In this document: in pieces, positions 37,754 to 47,273 of the stretch
How positions within the stretch are numbered: position 1 is the stretch's first letter
How the letters are laid out: each line of letters starts with the position of its first letter
NCBI RefSeq assembly: GCF_007754425.1
Contig: NZ_CP037452.1
Location: 3,261,164-3,325,163, forward strand
Length of the DNA stretch: 64,000 bases
Reading direction: 5' to 3'
From: Gimesia fumaroli
GTDB lineage: Bacteria; Planctomycetota; Planctomycetia; Planctomycetales; Planctomycetaceae
The notes under the pieces: model-generated
The model's input: the letters and a program-made list of their open reading frames with translations, nothing else
What the model was told of the DNA's origin: nothing
The model's database searches: none
Position numbers and translations under genes: made by a program

Positions 37754-39538
37754 TTGTTGGAATTAATGATCTATGGAGCGGACCCTAAGAATTCCTGCAA
37801 AGTCAGCTTGGAGCCCGGGCAGGAACTTGAGTTGGGACGGTCGCAGGATACTCCGGTTTCGGTCCCTTGGGATGATCGGATTTCCAGAAAGCATGCGCTT
37901 TTGACCGTGCAGCAGAAGCAGGTTTTCGTGAAGCGATTTCCATCTGCAGGGAATCGGATTTTTGTCGCTGGTATGGAGCAGGATGAATTCCTGCTGAATC
38001 CCGGGAGTGCATTTGTAATTGGTACCACAACGTTCCAGCTGATGGATTCGGTTTCCAGCTTTGCCTCACCGCGAGAATCTCCCTTAGAAGAGGTGACTTT
38101 CAAACCCAATGAGTTATTAAAGGTCAGGTATCGTGATGCCGACCAGCGAATTGATGTTTTAGCACACCTGCCAGACTTGATTATGGATGCGCGAAATGAG
38201 GCAGATCTGTATCATCGGCTGGTAACAATGTTATTGTCGGGGGTAAAGCATGCCGATGCTGTCGCGGTTGTTCGCTTAAATGCTGAAGATCGAGTAGAGG
38301 TTCCCTTCTGGGAGCGTAGACGACAGACCCAGGGAAATTTCCACCCCAGTGGGCGGCTGGTACAGGAAGCAGTAAAAAAGAGTAGACGGAGTGTTTTGCA
38401 TGTCTGGGCGTCCAAAGAAGATGCTCAAGACGAGGATGATTATACAGCTGTAGCTGAATTTGACTGGGCATTTTGCACACCGATTGAAGATGGTGACTCG
38501 ATTCGGTGGGGATTGTATGTAGCAGGCGAATTGAACCACCCCTATCAGGCATCTATTCCTCAAGGGACCAGTGGAATTGATCTTCAGGCAGACGTGAAAT
38601 TCACGGAATTGGTTGCATCCATTGTTAAATCGGTCAGACGTCTGAATCAACTGGAACGGCAGCAGGCAGGTTTGAGACAATTCTTTGCTCCTCCGATTCT
38701 GGCTGCGATCGGAGACAATCTGAATACAGAAATATTGGAGCCTCGAGAATGTGATGTGACGGTCCTGTTTTGCGATTTACGAGGCTTTAGTCAGCACGCA
38801 GAGGATTCATCCGAAGACTTGATTGGTTTGCTGGATCGAGTCAGTCAGGCGTTAGGGATCATGACCTCGCATATTCTTGAGTTCGGAGGTGTAACCGGTG
38901 ATTTTCAAGGGGATGCTGCATTAGGATTTTGGGGGTGGCCCTTCTCTTCAGATTTGGCACCATTGGATGCTTGCCGTGCCGCTCTAGCGATTCGTGCTGC
39001 TTTCGAAGAGATCAAGCTGCAGCCTGATCACCCGCTTTCCGATTTCCGCATGGGGATCGGGATTGCCCATGGAAGAGCTGTTGCTGGAAAGATTGGGACC
39101 AGTGAGCAGGTCAAGGTCTCTGTCTTTGGTCCGGTGGTCAATCTTGCCAGCCGCCTGGAGGGGCTGACGAAACATCTGAGAGTGCCGGTTTTAATGGATG
39201 AAGCGACGGCACAAATTGTCAGGAGTAAGCTGGATCAGCAGGAAGGACGCGTCCGGAAGCTGGCTCGAATTCTCCCCTACGGTATGGAAAGGTCTGTCAT
39301 CGTTAGTGAACTGGTTCCTCCAGAGAGGCAGGCTGAAACCCTTACGAATGAACAAATTATGTGCTACGAAACAGCTGTTGACTGTTTTATTGAAGGCCAA
39401 TGGGAAGAGGCATTTCGGTTGTTGCATGACATTCCTCCTTCAGATAGAGCCCAGGACTTTCTGGCCTTGCAAATTACCCGTACAAATCGAATCGCTCCAG
39501 CCGATTGGGATGGGACTATCAGGTTTGATAGTAAGTAG
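37754..39538 (+). CDS. FHA-GAF class III adenylate/guanylate cyclase
   Basis: 594 residues in three parts. FHA domain (about 3-95) with LELGRS, SRKH and the folded beta core; it binds phosphothreonine peptides. GAF-like domain at about 135-300. Class III nucleotide cyclase at about 330-500: metal Asp in LFCDLRGFS, second Asp in FQGDAALGF, transition-state Asn/Arg in VNLASRLEG. A helical tail follows. The product is likely cAMP, but guanylate specificity cannot be excluded. The start is TTG 37754: AGGGAGAA lies seven bases before it, and the FHA domain begins at once, while the next ATG (37766) is too far from that site. It follows the kinase by 33 bases; the kinase may create the phosphothreonine that the FHA domain reads. 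Confidence 0.9.
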   Translation: MLELMIYGADPKNSCKVSLEPGQELELGRSQDTPVSVPWDDRISRKHALLTVQQKQVFVKRFPSAGNRIFVAGMEQDEFLLNPGSAFVIGTTTFQLMDSVSSFASPRESPLEEVTFKPNELLKVRYRDADQRIDVLAHLPDLIMDARNEADLYHRLVTMLLSGVKHADAVAVVRLNAEDRVEVPFWERRRQTQGNFHPSGRLVQEAVKKSRRSVLHVWASKEDAQDEDDYTAVAEFDWAFCTPIEDGDSIRWGLYVAGELNHPYQASIPQGTSGIDLQADVKFTELVASIVKSVRRLNQLERQQAGLRQFFAPPILAAIGDNLNTEILEPRECDVTVLFCDLRGFSQHAEDSSEDLIGLLDRVSQALGIMTSHILEFGGVTGDFQGDAALGFWGWPFSSDLAPLDACRAALAIRAAFEEIKLQPDHPLSDFRMGIGIAHGRAVAGKIGTSEQVKVSVFGPVVNLASRLEGLTKHLRVPVLMDEATAQIVRSKLDQQEGRVRKLARILPYGMERSVIVSELVPPERQAETLTNEQIMCYETAVDCFIEGQWEEAFRLLHDIPPSDRAQDFLALQITRTNRIAPADWDGTIRFDSK

Positions 39539-39702
39539 TTTCATCAATCTGGGGGGATGTTATTGGTGGAGGGATTTGCCTTGCTGTTCGGGTTTTACTG
39601 GCTGGGTGGAATACTGAAGTGAAGCAATCTGTTTCTATACAAAAATTATCAGAAACATCTGCCAGCCGGATAAAGCTGACCTATTTTTTATCAACGGACA
39701 TC

Positions 39703-39720
39703 ACATAAGTGGATATGTGA
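39703..39720. promoter_or_regulatory. Inverted repeat CACATA-N6-TATGTG before small gene
   Basis: The arms at 39703-39708 and 39715-39720 are exact reverse complements with a six-base spacer, in the 230-base gap between the cyclase gene and the 53-codon gene. It could be an operator. It is not the usual CRP arrangement, which has TGTGA on the left and TCACA on the right. The role is inferred from symmetry and position only. Confidence 0.3.
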
Positions 39721-39769
39721 TCTGGTCCTTTACCACTTGGGTTAGTCAGAACAGGCGAGAGATTTTGCC

Positions 39770-39931
39770 ATGAGTAATGCAGAACTATTAGTCAAGTCGG
39801 ATTCAGAGTTAACAGATCAAGAATTTAAAGTGAGTGAGAAAGTTGAAATTGAAATCGATAACCGCTCTCAAGAGATGTTACTTGTCTTAAACGAAGTCTT
39901 TGATTCCATTATTCCATCGTCCCAATCTTAA
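39770..39931 (+). CDS. Small protein of unknown function, 53 residues
   Basis: ATG 39770 to TAA 39929-39931. The protein is acidic with alternating charged residues (SEKVEIEIDNRSQEM) and a hydrophobic end (LLVLNEVFDSII). There is no signal peptide or membrane helix. GGCGAGAG lies upstream of the ATG. It is immediately upstream (30 bases) of the response regulator and downstream of the cyclase, so probably part of the same unit. No family is recognised, and it is shorter than most automatic cutoffs. Coding is supported by the clean frame, biased codon use and position rather than by homology. Confidence 0.5.
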   Translation: MSNAELLVKSDSELTDQEFKVSEKVEIEIDNRSQEMLLVLNEVFDSIIPSSQS

Positions 39932-39961
39932 GTAATGATTTATAGGTAGTAGGTTCCTCTC

Positions 39962-40588
39962 ATGCTACATGCATCAGAAAAATCAAGTGCCCGCGTCCTG
40001 GTAATTGACGATGACCCGCTCTTTCGTAATTTGATGGTTTCATTTTTGCGGAGAGAGTACATTGTTTCTGTTGCCAGTGATGGTTCGGAAGGATTTTACA
40101 AGGCACTCGAATACCCTCCAGATATTGCCATTGTCGATGTGCAGATGGCGGTATGGGACGGTTTACAAACGCTGAAAGCCTTCCGCTCACATCCGGTGTT
40201 GAGTCAGACGAAAATTATCATGTTAACCTCTGATGCCAGCAAAGAAACCGTGGTTGCTGCTATTCAAGGTGGGGCCAATGACTATATTATTAAAACCAGT
40301 TTTTCCAAGATGGAATTTTTGGAAAAAGTACGGAAATTTACTCAACCTGGCAGTGCAGGAGTTGCGAATACTCCCAATTCTTCTAAAAGGCAGCATTCAG
40401 CATCTACACCTGTCGCTGCTGCTGCAGCCCTCCGTAATGTAGACCGGCGGGACGCTGGGAATTTAACTTCGAACACCGGTAACAGCGCAAGTACAAAACC
40501 CAGTTCGGTTGAAGATCAGCTATCGGGCCTGACACTCGATAAAACCGAAGAAGAGGCGTTGGAAGAAATGATGGACGACTGGGATTGA
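39962..40588 (+). CDS. Response regulator with receiver domain and Ser/Ala-rich tail
   Basis: 208 residues. The N-terminal receiver (about 8-128) is complete: paired acidic residues in VIDDDPLF, phospho-acceptor Asp in IAIVDVQM, Thr/Ser in MLTSDA, and Lys in YIIKTSF. The remaining 80 residues are rich in Ser, Ala, Asn and Thr, with an acidic end (EEEALEEMMDDWD) and no DNA-binding or enzyme domain. So it is a single-domain, protein-interaction type regulator. No histidine kinase is in the window; the partner may be elsewhere or the receiver may be modified otherwise. It is the last gene of the 35.5-40.6 kb plus-strand group and is followed by a strong terminator. Confidence 0.9.
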   Translation: MLHASEKSSARVLVIDDDPLFRNLMVSFLRREYIVSVASDGSEGFYKALEYPPDIAIVDVQMAVWDGLQTLKAFRSHPVLSQTKIIMLTSDASKETVVAAIQGGANDYIIKTSFSKMEFLEKVRKFTQPGSAGVANTPNSSKRQHSASTPVAAAAALRNVDRRDAGNLTSNTGNSASTKPSSVEDQLSGLTLDKTEEEALEEMMDDWD

Positions 40589-40662
40589 ATTTGATCTTGA
40601 GGTCAAGTCTCCCATAAACATTTTCCACTAGTAAGTCATCGTCGATTGGTAATAGGAAAAAT

Positions 40663-40698
40663 AAAAAACCACACAGAATAGAGCCTGTGCGGTTTTTT
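40663..40698. terminator. Bidirectional rho-independent terminator
   Basis: Arms AAAAAACCACACAG (40663-40676) and CTGTGCGGTTTTTT (40685-40698) pair with one mismatch around an eight-base loop, with A and T runs on both sides. It sits between the convergent response regulator (ends 40588) and the minus-strand gene ending at 40723, so it can terminate both. Confidence 0.85.
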
Positions 40699-40722
40699 AT
40701 GTTTTTGTCCTAAGGCAATTGC

Positions 40723-42372
40723 TTAGAGTGTCTCTTTGGAAAATTTAGCAATGATATTACCGATGAGTCTTAAAATTCCCTTATCGAGTTTTGCCTTTCC
40801 GTCGATGGTGTCCTCTTCCCGCTTCATCACTAAAGTGAAAGTGTCGTCAGTGCTGGTCAGAGATTTTAATGCCATGTCACGGAGTTCCTGGTTCCCTTTT
40901 TGATTCCGAATTTTGTTGAACAGTTTCAACCAGGGAAGAGACTTCACATTCAGCTCAATTACATTGGGGCTGATCATTTCGGGTGGTGCTTCTGTGACTG
41001 TTTTAGCTGCCGTTTTAATTCGTTCAACCGCATCAGAACCAGCGGCCATCCAGAGTGCCTCAGGTGTACTGCCCACATAGAGTGCTTCTCCGTCTCCAAA
41101 CAGTTCATAAAATCCGGCTTGTTGTTTTTCTACAATATTGATTTTATGAATTTTGAGCGACTCTTCATTGACCACATCAAGCTCAATTGTTTGTCCCACG
41201 ATCAGTTTCGGCAGGAGCTCGACAACTTCTTTGAGCTTAGCACCATCTGTTGATCGGATTCCTCCGAGCATCACGTATTTATCACCATCTGCGTTAGTAT
41301 CAATGAAGCCATCAATTAACGATGTTTCTTTACCGGCGTCCAACATTTCAATCACGAGTTCAGCGACTTTACTGCCAGCCGATTTTTGTTCGTCTGTCAG
41401 ATTTTTATTATTCGTAATTCGTTCTTTAAGTGTGGGGAGGAGCAATTTATAGAATGTCGTAATATTTGTTTTACGCATTTCATCAAGAGGATGATTAATT
41501 CTGCCGTTAAGAATACCGTCCTGTTTGACTGGGACCTTGGCAAAATAGCTTGGTTTTATAGCAAACTGCTTTATACTTTCATCCAAAGACGTACCAGCGA
41601 TTGCTTTGAGGGTAAAATCGAGACGGCCTTCATGCTCTGCAGCATCGGTCGTCCAGCCGATGACCATCTTTTGTGATTCTGCAAAAAGTCGCTCGACTTC
41701 ATCCATCTGGTGGGTGAAGGCCAGTTTTCTCAGTTCGTATGCATTTTCCGACTCATCCCGCTTTTTCTTGACAGCTGCCAGCAACTGTTTGCGGGTGTTA
41801 TTCATTGATTTTTTACGGGCATCGACCCCTTCTTTTTCATTAGTAATCAAGGCACTAAAATCATATTTTTGATTTAACAGTTCCTGGACCCGTTTCAGCG
41901 GATCTTTGATTGCCTCTACTTCAGAGAGTTTTTCAGATATGACGACATACTTAGAGTCCTGCAGGTATTTCATAAATCCCTGGAAAAGGTTCCCCAGAAT
42001 ATAAGGTCCTTTTCGTTGTTTTTTTACAGAGATTTCGAAGACTTCTAATGCTTCGCGAAATTTTCCGAGATCATCAACGGGGAGAATTAACCGATACCGT
42101 TCCTGTTGATTTTCTCCCAGTAAAATATCGATTCGCATGGGACGCTGTTTATCGATCCCTTCCAGAAAAGTCGGTAACAGTTCATCGAGATTTCTCCAGC
42201 CTTTTTTGTCATCAGCCAAGTCGAGAACCAGATATTTCAGGTCTGCAATCATACCCTCGGCGTTGATCTGGACTAGCGAGATATTCGGAGCAGAATTGTC
42301 TTCGGCAACAACTGCTTTGGGAATAGAAATTCCGAGCAACAGGATTAAGGCAACATGAGCAATGCGGCTCAT
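40723..42372 (-). CDS. Secreted protein of unknown function (planctomycete-type)
   Basis: 549 residues. Signal peptide (about 1-23, cleaving near AVVA-E). The rest is an alpha/beta, Lys- and Glu-rich protein with no enzyme motif that I recognise. A helical, highly charged central part (about 170-240) is likely coiled coil. The start ATG at 42372 is well supported by GGAGGAACTGT directly upstream. It is exported to the periplasm-like compartment. It is alone in its transcription unit, with a 380-base gap upstream and a terminator downstream. No function can be assigned. Confidence 0.8.
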   Translation of the reverse strand: MSRIAHVALILLLGISIPKAVVAEDNSAPNISLVQINAEGMIADLKYLVLDLADDKKGWRNLDELLPTFLEGIDKQRPMRIDILLGENQQERYRLILPVDDLGKFREALEVFEISVKKQRKGPYILGNLFQGFMKYLQDSKYVVISEKLSEVEAIKDPLKRVQELLNQKYDFSALITNEKEGVDARKKSMNNTRKQLLAAVKKKRDESENAYELRKLAFTHQMDEVERLFAESQKMVIGWTTDAAEHEGRLDFTLKAIAGTSLDESIKQFAIKPSYFAKVPVKQDGILNGRINHPLDEMRKTNITTFYKLLLPTLKERITNNKNLTDEQKSAGSKVAELVIEMLDAGKETSLIDGFIDTNADGDKYVMLGGIRSTDGAKLKEVVELLPKLIVGQTIELDVVNEESLKIHKINIVEKQQAGFYELFGDGEALYVGSTPEALWMAAGSDAVERIKTAAKTVTEAPPEMISPNVIELNVKSLPWLKLFNKIRNQKGNQELRDMALKSLTSTDDTFTLVMKREEDTIDGKAKLDKGILRLIGNIIAKFSKETL

Positions 42373-42754
42373 ACAGTTCCTCCATGATGTATTTCTAGGG
42401 ATCGATGGTGATCAACAATAGTTACCAGAGTCAGAAATTGACGTTAGGGATTGGCTGCCCTGGCTCAAAACGTTTCACTGGCGGATGTTAGTTTATAATA
42501 AAAGTGGTGAATAGGGAACTCTGGTTGAAGAAATAACTAAAGTCCGAAATCGTTAAAACTCACATCAAGTAGAATAGGCGGATCTGGGGTAGAGGTGCCG
42601 TTTGTACATGTCTTCCGCGTGGTTGGAATACCTAAGCCAATACAAAATAAAAATTCGGCGGACACTCCGGGGAATAATTAAGAATGTTCAACACCATTTG
42701 AAAAAAAATGCGAACTGGGGTCTAACATCCAGAACAATCGATCTGGGGCGAACC
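42373..42754. other. Intergenic stretch, nothing recognised
   Basis: About 380 bases between two minus-strand genes. I see no hairpin with T-run, no ribosome site before a plausible frame and no RNA-gene motif. It must contain the promoter of the gene that starts at 42372 on the minus strand. Confidence 0.5.
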
Positions 42755-45247
42755 TTACAGGTTTTTGGGTTGTTCCTTTGAGGGAGTTGTACCAGGCTGC
42801 TCTATTTTTTCAGCAGCCTGAATTCCACTGATCAGTCCCAGGTAACCTGAGATTCTTTCAGTGGGAGTATAGGGGGCGCTTTTCAGCAGTTTATTCACGG
42901 TGGCGATTTCCCCTTGAAGTGCAGAGACAGCTCCAATGGTAGTCAGCATATCTTCCCGTAAGACGGGGTCTTTGATCGCCGTTGTGAACTGAATTGCCTG
43001 ATCCAGTTTAGACTGATTCAACAAAGTGGAGAGCAATTTAAGGGAAAGCCGTCCTTTCCATGCTTTTTTCAAATCTGACTGGTTAATTTCATACGCGGCT
43101 TGTTCCGGTTTTCCATTCTTCACCAGCAAAGTTGTCTGCTGAATTAAGGAATCCTCTTTTGATAATCCGGGGATCGATTGGTTCAATGTTGCTTTAATCT
43201 GTGTCTTCAGGTCGTTATTTTTTTGATCAACAGATTCGAGGATGACGGCTGGCAAACTGGTCTTCAGCAGTGAGTCTTTCAGGTTTTCGTTGGTTGCCTG
43301 TTGACTTTTTGAGGCGATCTTCCACACTTGTGCAGCTAGCTGGGAACGAGCCGCTTGTGAAAGCAGTTTGACTAAAAGTGCCTCCCGGTTTTCCGCAGCC
43401 GCCTTCAGGTTTCGCAATTGCTTTTTATAGTTAGTAATTCCCCTGCGAAGACGATCACTCGAGTCCAGATTCAGGGCTTCTTTAATTTGTTCCTGGAAAT
43501 TAAAGTTGGATGCTTCATTATTTTTGGCTTGGACCTCAGCCATACTGGGGGCGATGGCACGAATTGTCTGCACGGTATTATTTAGAAATTTGACTGCTTC
43601 TGCTGATTCACCCAGCTCCGATTCAGCGCAAGCGATTTGAAGGTAGGCCTGAGCCAGTAATTCCAGTGGTGCTGCAACCGGTAACGTCATTTCGCTGATC
43701 GCTTTGATATTACCCAATGTGATCGGATTGGGAACTGGTTTGTCTGATAAAAACGAGATTGCTTTGGTCAGGAAACTACGAGCTGTTTCCGATTGTTTCA
43801 GGGAAATCAGTTTTCTGGCACAACGGGCATACATCAAAGCGTTGCCGGTGGGGGACAACTTCTTTTCTGCAGTTTGAATACTTGTGATTTCCGGTTTCTG
43901 CTTCTGTCTGACAGACTGTTCAATCTCTGCAAGTGACCATTGAGTGACTGCTTCTGTTCGTTCCATTGAATCTGAGGCTGAAGCTGCCCAATTCAAGGCT
44001 TCTTCTGGATAGCCATGAGCAATCAGAAGCAATGTTGTCGCAACCCACTGGGGTGAATCCCAGCGGTGATGTAGATCGATCATTGACTCAAAATCATATT
44101 GAGTAGTTTCATGAGCAATCTGCAGTGAGGCGGAGAGCTGTGCGAGATTGTTTTCAGCCTGATATTTGTTAATCAAATCGACTGCCAGATTTTCTTTGCC
44201 TGCTGCGACCCAAAATGCTGCCAGACGAGCGATCAGGTCGAGGGAATCGCGCCCGCCAAATTCAGGAATTTGTTTTGAAAGTTGAATCGTCTGATCCAGA
44301 GTTTCTTTCAATTCTGGCCCAGATTTCTGCTTTAACTGAATCCAGCCAATTTTGATCAGGGGAAATAGTTTATAGAAAGGGAGTGGTGGACTGACTGCAT
44401 CAATTCGATCAATCTGTTCCCGCGAGGATTCGATATCACCTGTCATTGCATAGGCCTCAGCAGCCAGGCGGCGGCTGAACGGTTTGCTGCGGTTTTCTCT
44501 GGAACGTGAAAGCTCAACAATTGCTTCGAGTGCCTCTTTTTGAACTGTGTCGGTGGAGAGAGGAGAGACTTTGTTTTTGCTGGGTGTTTTCTGACTCTCC
44601 TGGGAGTTCTTATCCAGAGGATTGACTTTTGGCTGATCCTGGTCACGCTGGAATCCTGTTTTTGATGCGTCGGAAATTGCTGGTAGATCAAATGGTTTTG
44701 CCAGATCTGAACCATCCGGGACCCGGGTTAATTTATAGTAGCCGCCGCCCAAACCTGCGATGACGACGACGAGCACTATGATTAGAGGCAGTTTTGATTT
44801 TCTCTTTTCCTGTGGTTTATCTTGCTCAGCCTTTTTTTGTTCCTTGGCTTCCGTGTCGGGAACTAAAAAGATCGGGGCCAGGCATTCCGGGTTACGGCAT
44901 TTGACTTCTTTTCCGACCACCTTGGAGGAAGAGAAGCCTGGAGTGTCACACATGGGACACACGACCCGAAACATTTTCCCTTTCACTGGTTTACGTAACA
45001 ATGGGATCGCTTTGCCAGACTGTTTTTGACGTTCCAGTTCAAAGGGGTCATCATCAGAAACGGTTTCCCTTTTCGGGCGTTTCGTGAGTTGTGGTTTCTG
45101 TTCCGGAGCGTCTTTAGAAGGAGGATTCTTCCCGGCAGCAGGTTTTCGAGAAGAAGATGCAGACATTGACGCACCGCAGAAGGGGCATTCTGTTGCGTCC
45201 TCATCAAGAACTGACGCTCCGCAAGCTGGGCAAGTTGGAAGATCCAT
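42755..45247 (-). CDS. Zinc-ribbon membrane protein with long helical repeat region
   Basis: 830 residues. The N-terminus has a zinc ribbon (CPACG ... CPFCG, Cys6, 9, 21, 24) and a second zinc-binding pair around residues 96-117 (CPMC ... CRNPEC). A hydrophobic helix near 153-173 follows. The rest, about 600 residues, is helical with repeated Ala/Leu patterns of tetratricopeptide type (for example WVAAGKENLAVDLINKY, EEALNWAA). So the zinc ribbons should be cytoplasmic and the helical repeats outside the membrane. Similar zinc-ribbon plus membrane proteins are common in planctomycetes; function unknown. The start ATG at 45247 has no clear ribosome site. Confidence 0.8.
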   Translation of the reverse strand: MDLPTCPACGASVLDEDATECPFCGASMSASSSRKPAAGKNPPSKDAPEQKPQLTKRPKRETVSDDDPFELERQKQSGKAIPLLRKPVKGKMFRVVCPMCDTPGFSSSKVVGKEVKCRNPECLAPIFLVPDTEAKEQKKAEQDKPQEKRKSKLPLIIVLVVVIAGLGGGYYKLTRVPDGSDLAKPFDLPAISDASKTGFQRDQDQPKVNPLDKNSQESQKTPSKNKVSPLSTDTVQKEALEAIVELSRSRENRSKPFSRRLAAEAYAMTGDIESSREQIDRIDAVSPPLPFYKLFPLIKIGWIQLKQKSGPELKETLDQTIQLSKQIPEFGGRDSLDLIARLAAFWVAAGKENLAVDLINKYQAENNLAQLSASLQIAHETTQYDFESMIDLHHRWDSPQWVATTLLLIAHGYPEEALNWAASASDSMERTEAVTQWSLAEIEQSVRQKQKPEITSIQTAEKKLSPTGNALMYARCARKLISLKQSETARSFLTKAISFLSDKPVPNPITLGNIKAISEMTLPVAAPLELLAQAYLQIACAESELGESAEAVKFLNNTVQTIRAIAPSMAEVQAKNNEASNFNFQEQIKEALNLDSSDRLRRGITNYKKQLRNLKAAAENREALLVKLLSQAARSQLAAQVWKIASKSQQATNENLKDSLLKTSLPAVILESVDQKNNDLKTQIKATLNQSIPGLSKEDSLIQQTTLLVKNGKPEQAAYEINQSDLKKAWKGRLSLKLLSTLLNQSKLDQAIQFTTAIKDPVLREDMLTTIGAVSALQGEIATVNKLLKSAPYTPTERISGYLGLISGIQAAEKIEQPGTTPSKEQPKNL

Positions 45248-45563
45248 AATCAGTCGTCCGATATATTGTAGTTTTCAGAGAGATTGAATGTGTACGAATC
45301 ACAAATATGATCGATTGGATTGTGAGTACCGTATTTGTATGATCACGCGCAGAAATGAGTTTTGATTTCACTGTCTCGAAAATAGTGAGGTAAACCCATT
45401 GTATACGGTAGATAACGTTCCCTTCAAGGATTATCTATATATAGCATCTGGCATATCAGGTCAAAGGATCTCATTTGCTTGCTTGCAGATGCCTTTAATT
45501 TAGGTAGCTAACGTGGGTTGAGAGACTTGTGAACTGGTAAAATTGGAATCAAACTGAAGATCA
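45248..45563. other. Divergent intergenic region, nothing recognised
   Basis: About 315 bases, A/T-rich, separating a minus-strand and a plus-strand gene, so both promoters are expected here. A run of TATATATAG near 45438 could be part of a -10 region, but no matching -35 is convincing. No hairpin or RNA gene is seen. Confidence 0.4.
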
Positions 45564-46094
45564 ATGGATTGGAGTAGATCGGTGGCAGACACGCAACAAG
45601 TGAAAGAAATCCTGGCCCAGCTCGAAAAGTTTTTACAAGAGAGAGAAACTATTTCTCCTGTTTTAGACCGAATTATGGGAGATTTAGGCGGTAGGGCCAT
45701 CGGGCTATGGCGGTGTGAAACAGGGAAACTGATTCAGGTTGGATTTCGAGCTGTCCCCGAAATGGATGAACAGGTAAGTAAACAATTTGCATCCTTTACC
45801 CGGGAAGTATCTTTGCAAAATACCGGTTTAGGGATTGTGAAGGCCATTGTAGAGCGAACTCCAGCGATTGGCACGTTGCGAGGAGAGGAATCCGGGCTTC
45901 AAGGCTCTTCGGAATGGCTCCAAAAGTTTGGTGCTCAGCAATCTTACGCGGTTCCTGTCTTAGAAGGCGACCAGGTAGTGGGAGTCTTGGCCATTTCGAC
46001 GAATTGCGTTCATCAGTCAGGAGATCCGGAATGGGAAATTCTGACAAAAATTGCCGTAGGGATTGGTGAGAAAAAACTTTTGGGGATGTTTTAG
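45564..46094 (+). CDS. GAF-domain protein
   Basis: 176 residues, almost entirely one GAF-like domain: an N-terminal helix (VKEILAQLEKFLQERET), central beta strands (AIGLWRC, IQVGFRAV) and the typical later segment SYAVPVLEGDQVVGVLAIST. GAF domains bind cyclic nucleotides, chromophores or small ligands; no specific residue set identifies the ligand. The ATG at 45564 is used. A GTG at 45582 has GGAG seven bases upstream and may be the true start, which would remove six residues. It lies 180 bases before the M50 protease gene on the same strand. A role as a sensor or regulator partner is inferred. Confidence 0.75.
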   Translation: MDWSRSVADTQQVKEILAQLEKFLQERETISPVLDRIMGDLGGRAIGLWRCETGKLIQVGFRAVPEMDEQVSKQFASFTREVSLQNTGLGIVKAIVERTPAIGTLRGEESGLQGSSEWLQKFGAQQSYAVPVLEGDQVVGVLAISTNCVHQSGDPEWEILTKIAVGIGEKKLLGMF

Positions 46095-46277
46095 CGGGTT
46101 GAATTGAGTATGATTTCTTAAGTGCAAAAGAGTAGAATTGCCAATGGTTTCTCCAGTGTATAACATACAGGTGTGAGCAGGACCCGCAACTTGGGAGTCG
46201 CTTTGTGTTCTGGACCAAGCTGGAATCAGGCAGTCTCTCAGGTTTTTCAGTGACTAAATTCTTCAGGTCTTCGTAAA

Positions 46278-47273
46278 ATGAGTCGTTCGAACCCATTGCA
46301 CTGGTCATTCCCAATCGGAACCTGGTTCCTGACCCAGGTCCGTGTCAGTATCTTTCTGCCAGTATTACTGCTGGTTTTCTGGGCGCATTACTCATTAGGG
46401 CTGGGGATTCTCTTATTTTGCATCCTCTTTTTAAGCGTTTTTCTACATGAAATGGGACATGTCGTCGCTTGCCGTATGGGAGGCGGAGAAGCAGATCAGA
46501 TTGTGCTATGGCCTTTAGGCGGTCTCGTTCCCTGTAGTCCGGGACGTTCTGTCTCTGCCAGGGTGATGACCGTTCTGGGGGGGCCTGCTGTCAACCTGCT
46601 GCTCTGTGCCATTACGATCCCTGCCGTCATCTGGTCAGGACATCTGTCAGAGTCTTTGAATCCAATCAAGTTACCCGCTGTTGACCTTAGCAATAATCTG
46701 GGGCAGGCCGTTTTATTGATGATTTTCAACATGAACTGGCTACTTTTATTGATTAACCTGATCCCCATCTTGCCGCTGGATGGTGGCAAAGTACTGCAAA
46801 TAATTCTCTCGCGTCGTTTTGATGAAACCGTCGTACACATGATTCTGTTCAATGTCAGTTTCTGGATTGGCGGTCTGGGAATGGTCATTGGTTTGTGTAG
46901 TTCCAGTGTGTGGGTGGTCTTTTTTAGCGCGTTGTTACTGATGCTCAATTTAATTGAGTTTACATCAGCTCATCGAGAAGATTCATTTGATGATTCCATC
47001 TTCGGTTATGATTTCTCACAGGGGTATACCAGTCTAGAGCGATCCAGCAGCCAACTGGTTGAGAAACAGGCTGGATTTTTCCAGCAATGGCGAGAAAAGC
47101 GGAAACTTCAAAAACAAATTCGGGAGCGAGAGAAGAATCGGGACGCCGAAAAGCAACTGGATTTATTGCTGCATAAGGTTCACGAGTTTGGTTTAGAGTC
47201 TTTGACACCCAAAGAACGACAGCAGTTGAATCAAGTGAGTGCCAGATATCGTAAAAGCGATTCTGATCCCTAA
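46278..47273 (+). CDS. M50 (site-2 protease-like) membrane metalloprotease with C-terminal tail domain
   Basis: 331 residues. Helices near 10-55, with the zinc motif HEMGH at 57-61 (FLHEMGHVVACR) in the second; then others near 100-150. The third metal ligand is in LPLDGGK near 168. This is a minimal site-2-protease core without a PDZ domain. From about 240 the protein is cytosolic, first basic and coiled, and ending in a 37-residue module (LDLLLHKVHEFG...SLTPKERQQL). The same module ends the rhomboid gene at 56079-56921. The family cleaves membrane-spanning regulators such as anti-sigma factors. The ATG at 46278 is preceded by AGG. Its substrate is unknown. Confidence 0.88.
   Translation: MSRSNPLHWSFPIGTWFLTQVRVSIFLPVLLLVFWAHYSLGLGILLFCILFLSVFLHEMGHVVACRMGGGEADQIVLWPLGGLVPCSPGRSVSARVMTVLGGPAVNLLLCAITIPAVIWSGHLSESLNPIKLPAVDLSNNLGQAVLLMIFNMNWLLLLINLIPILPLDGGKVLQIILSRRFDETVVHMILFNVSFWIGGLGMVIGLCSSSVWVVFFSALLLMLNLIEFTSAHREDSFDDSIFGYDFSQGYTSLERSSSQLVEKQAGFFQQWREKRKLQKQIREREKNRDAEKQLDLLLHKVHEFGLESLTPKERQQLNQVSARYRKSDSDP

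Noticed and set aside
39703-39720. CRP-type cAMP receptor site next to the cyclase
   Set aside because: The half-sites are in the opposite order to the CRP consensus, so it is only listed as an inverted repeat.
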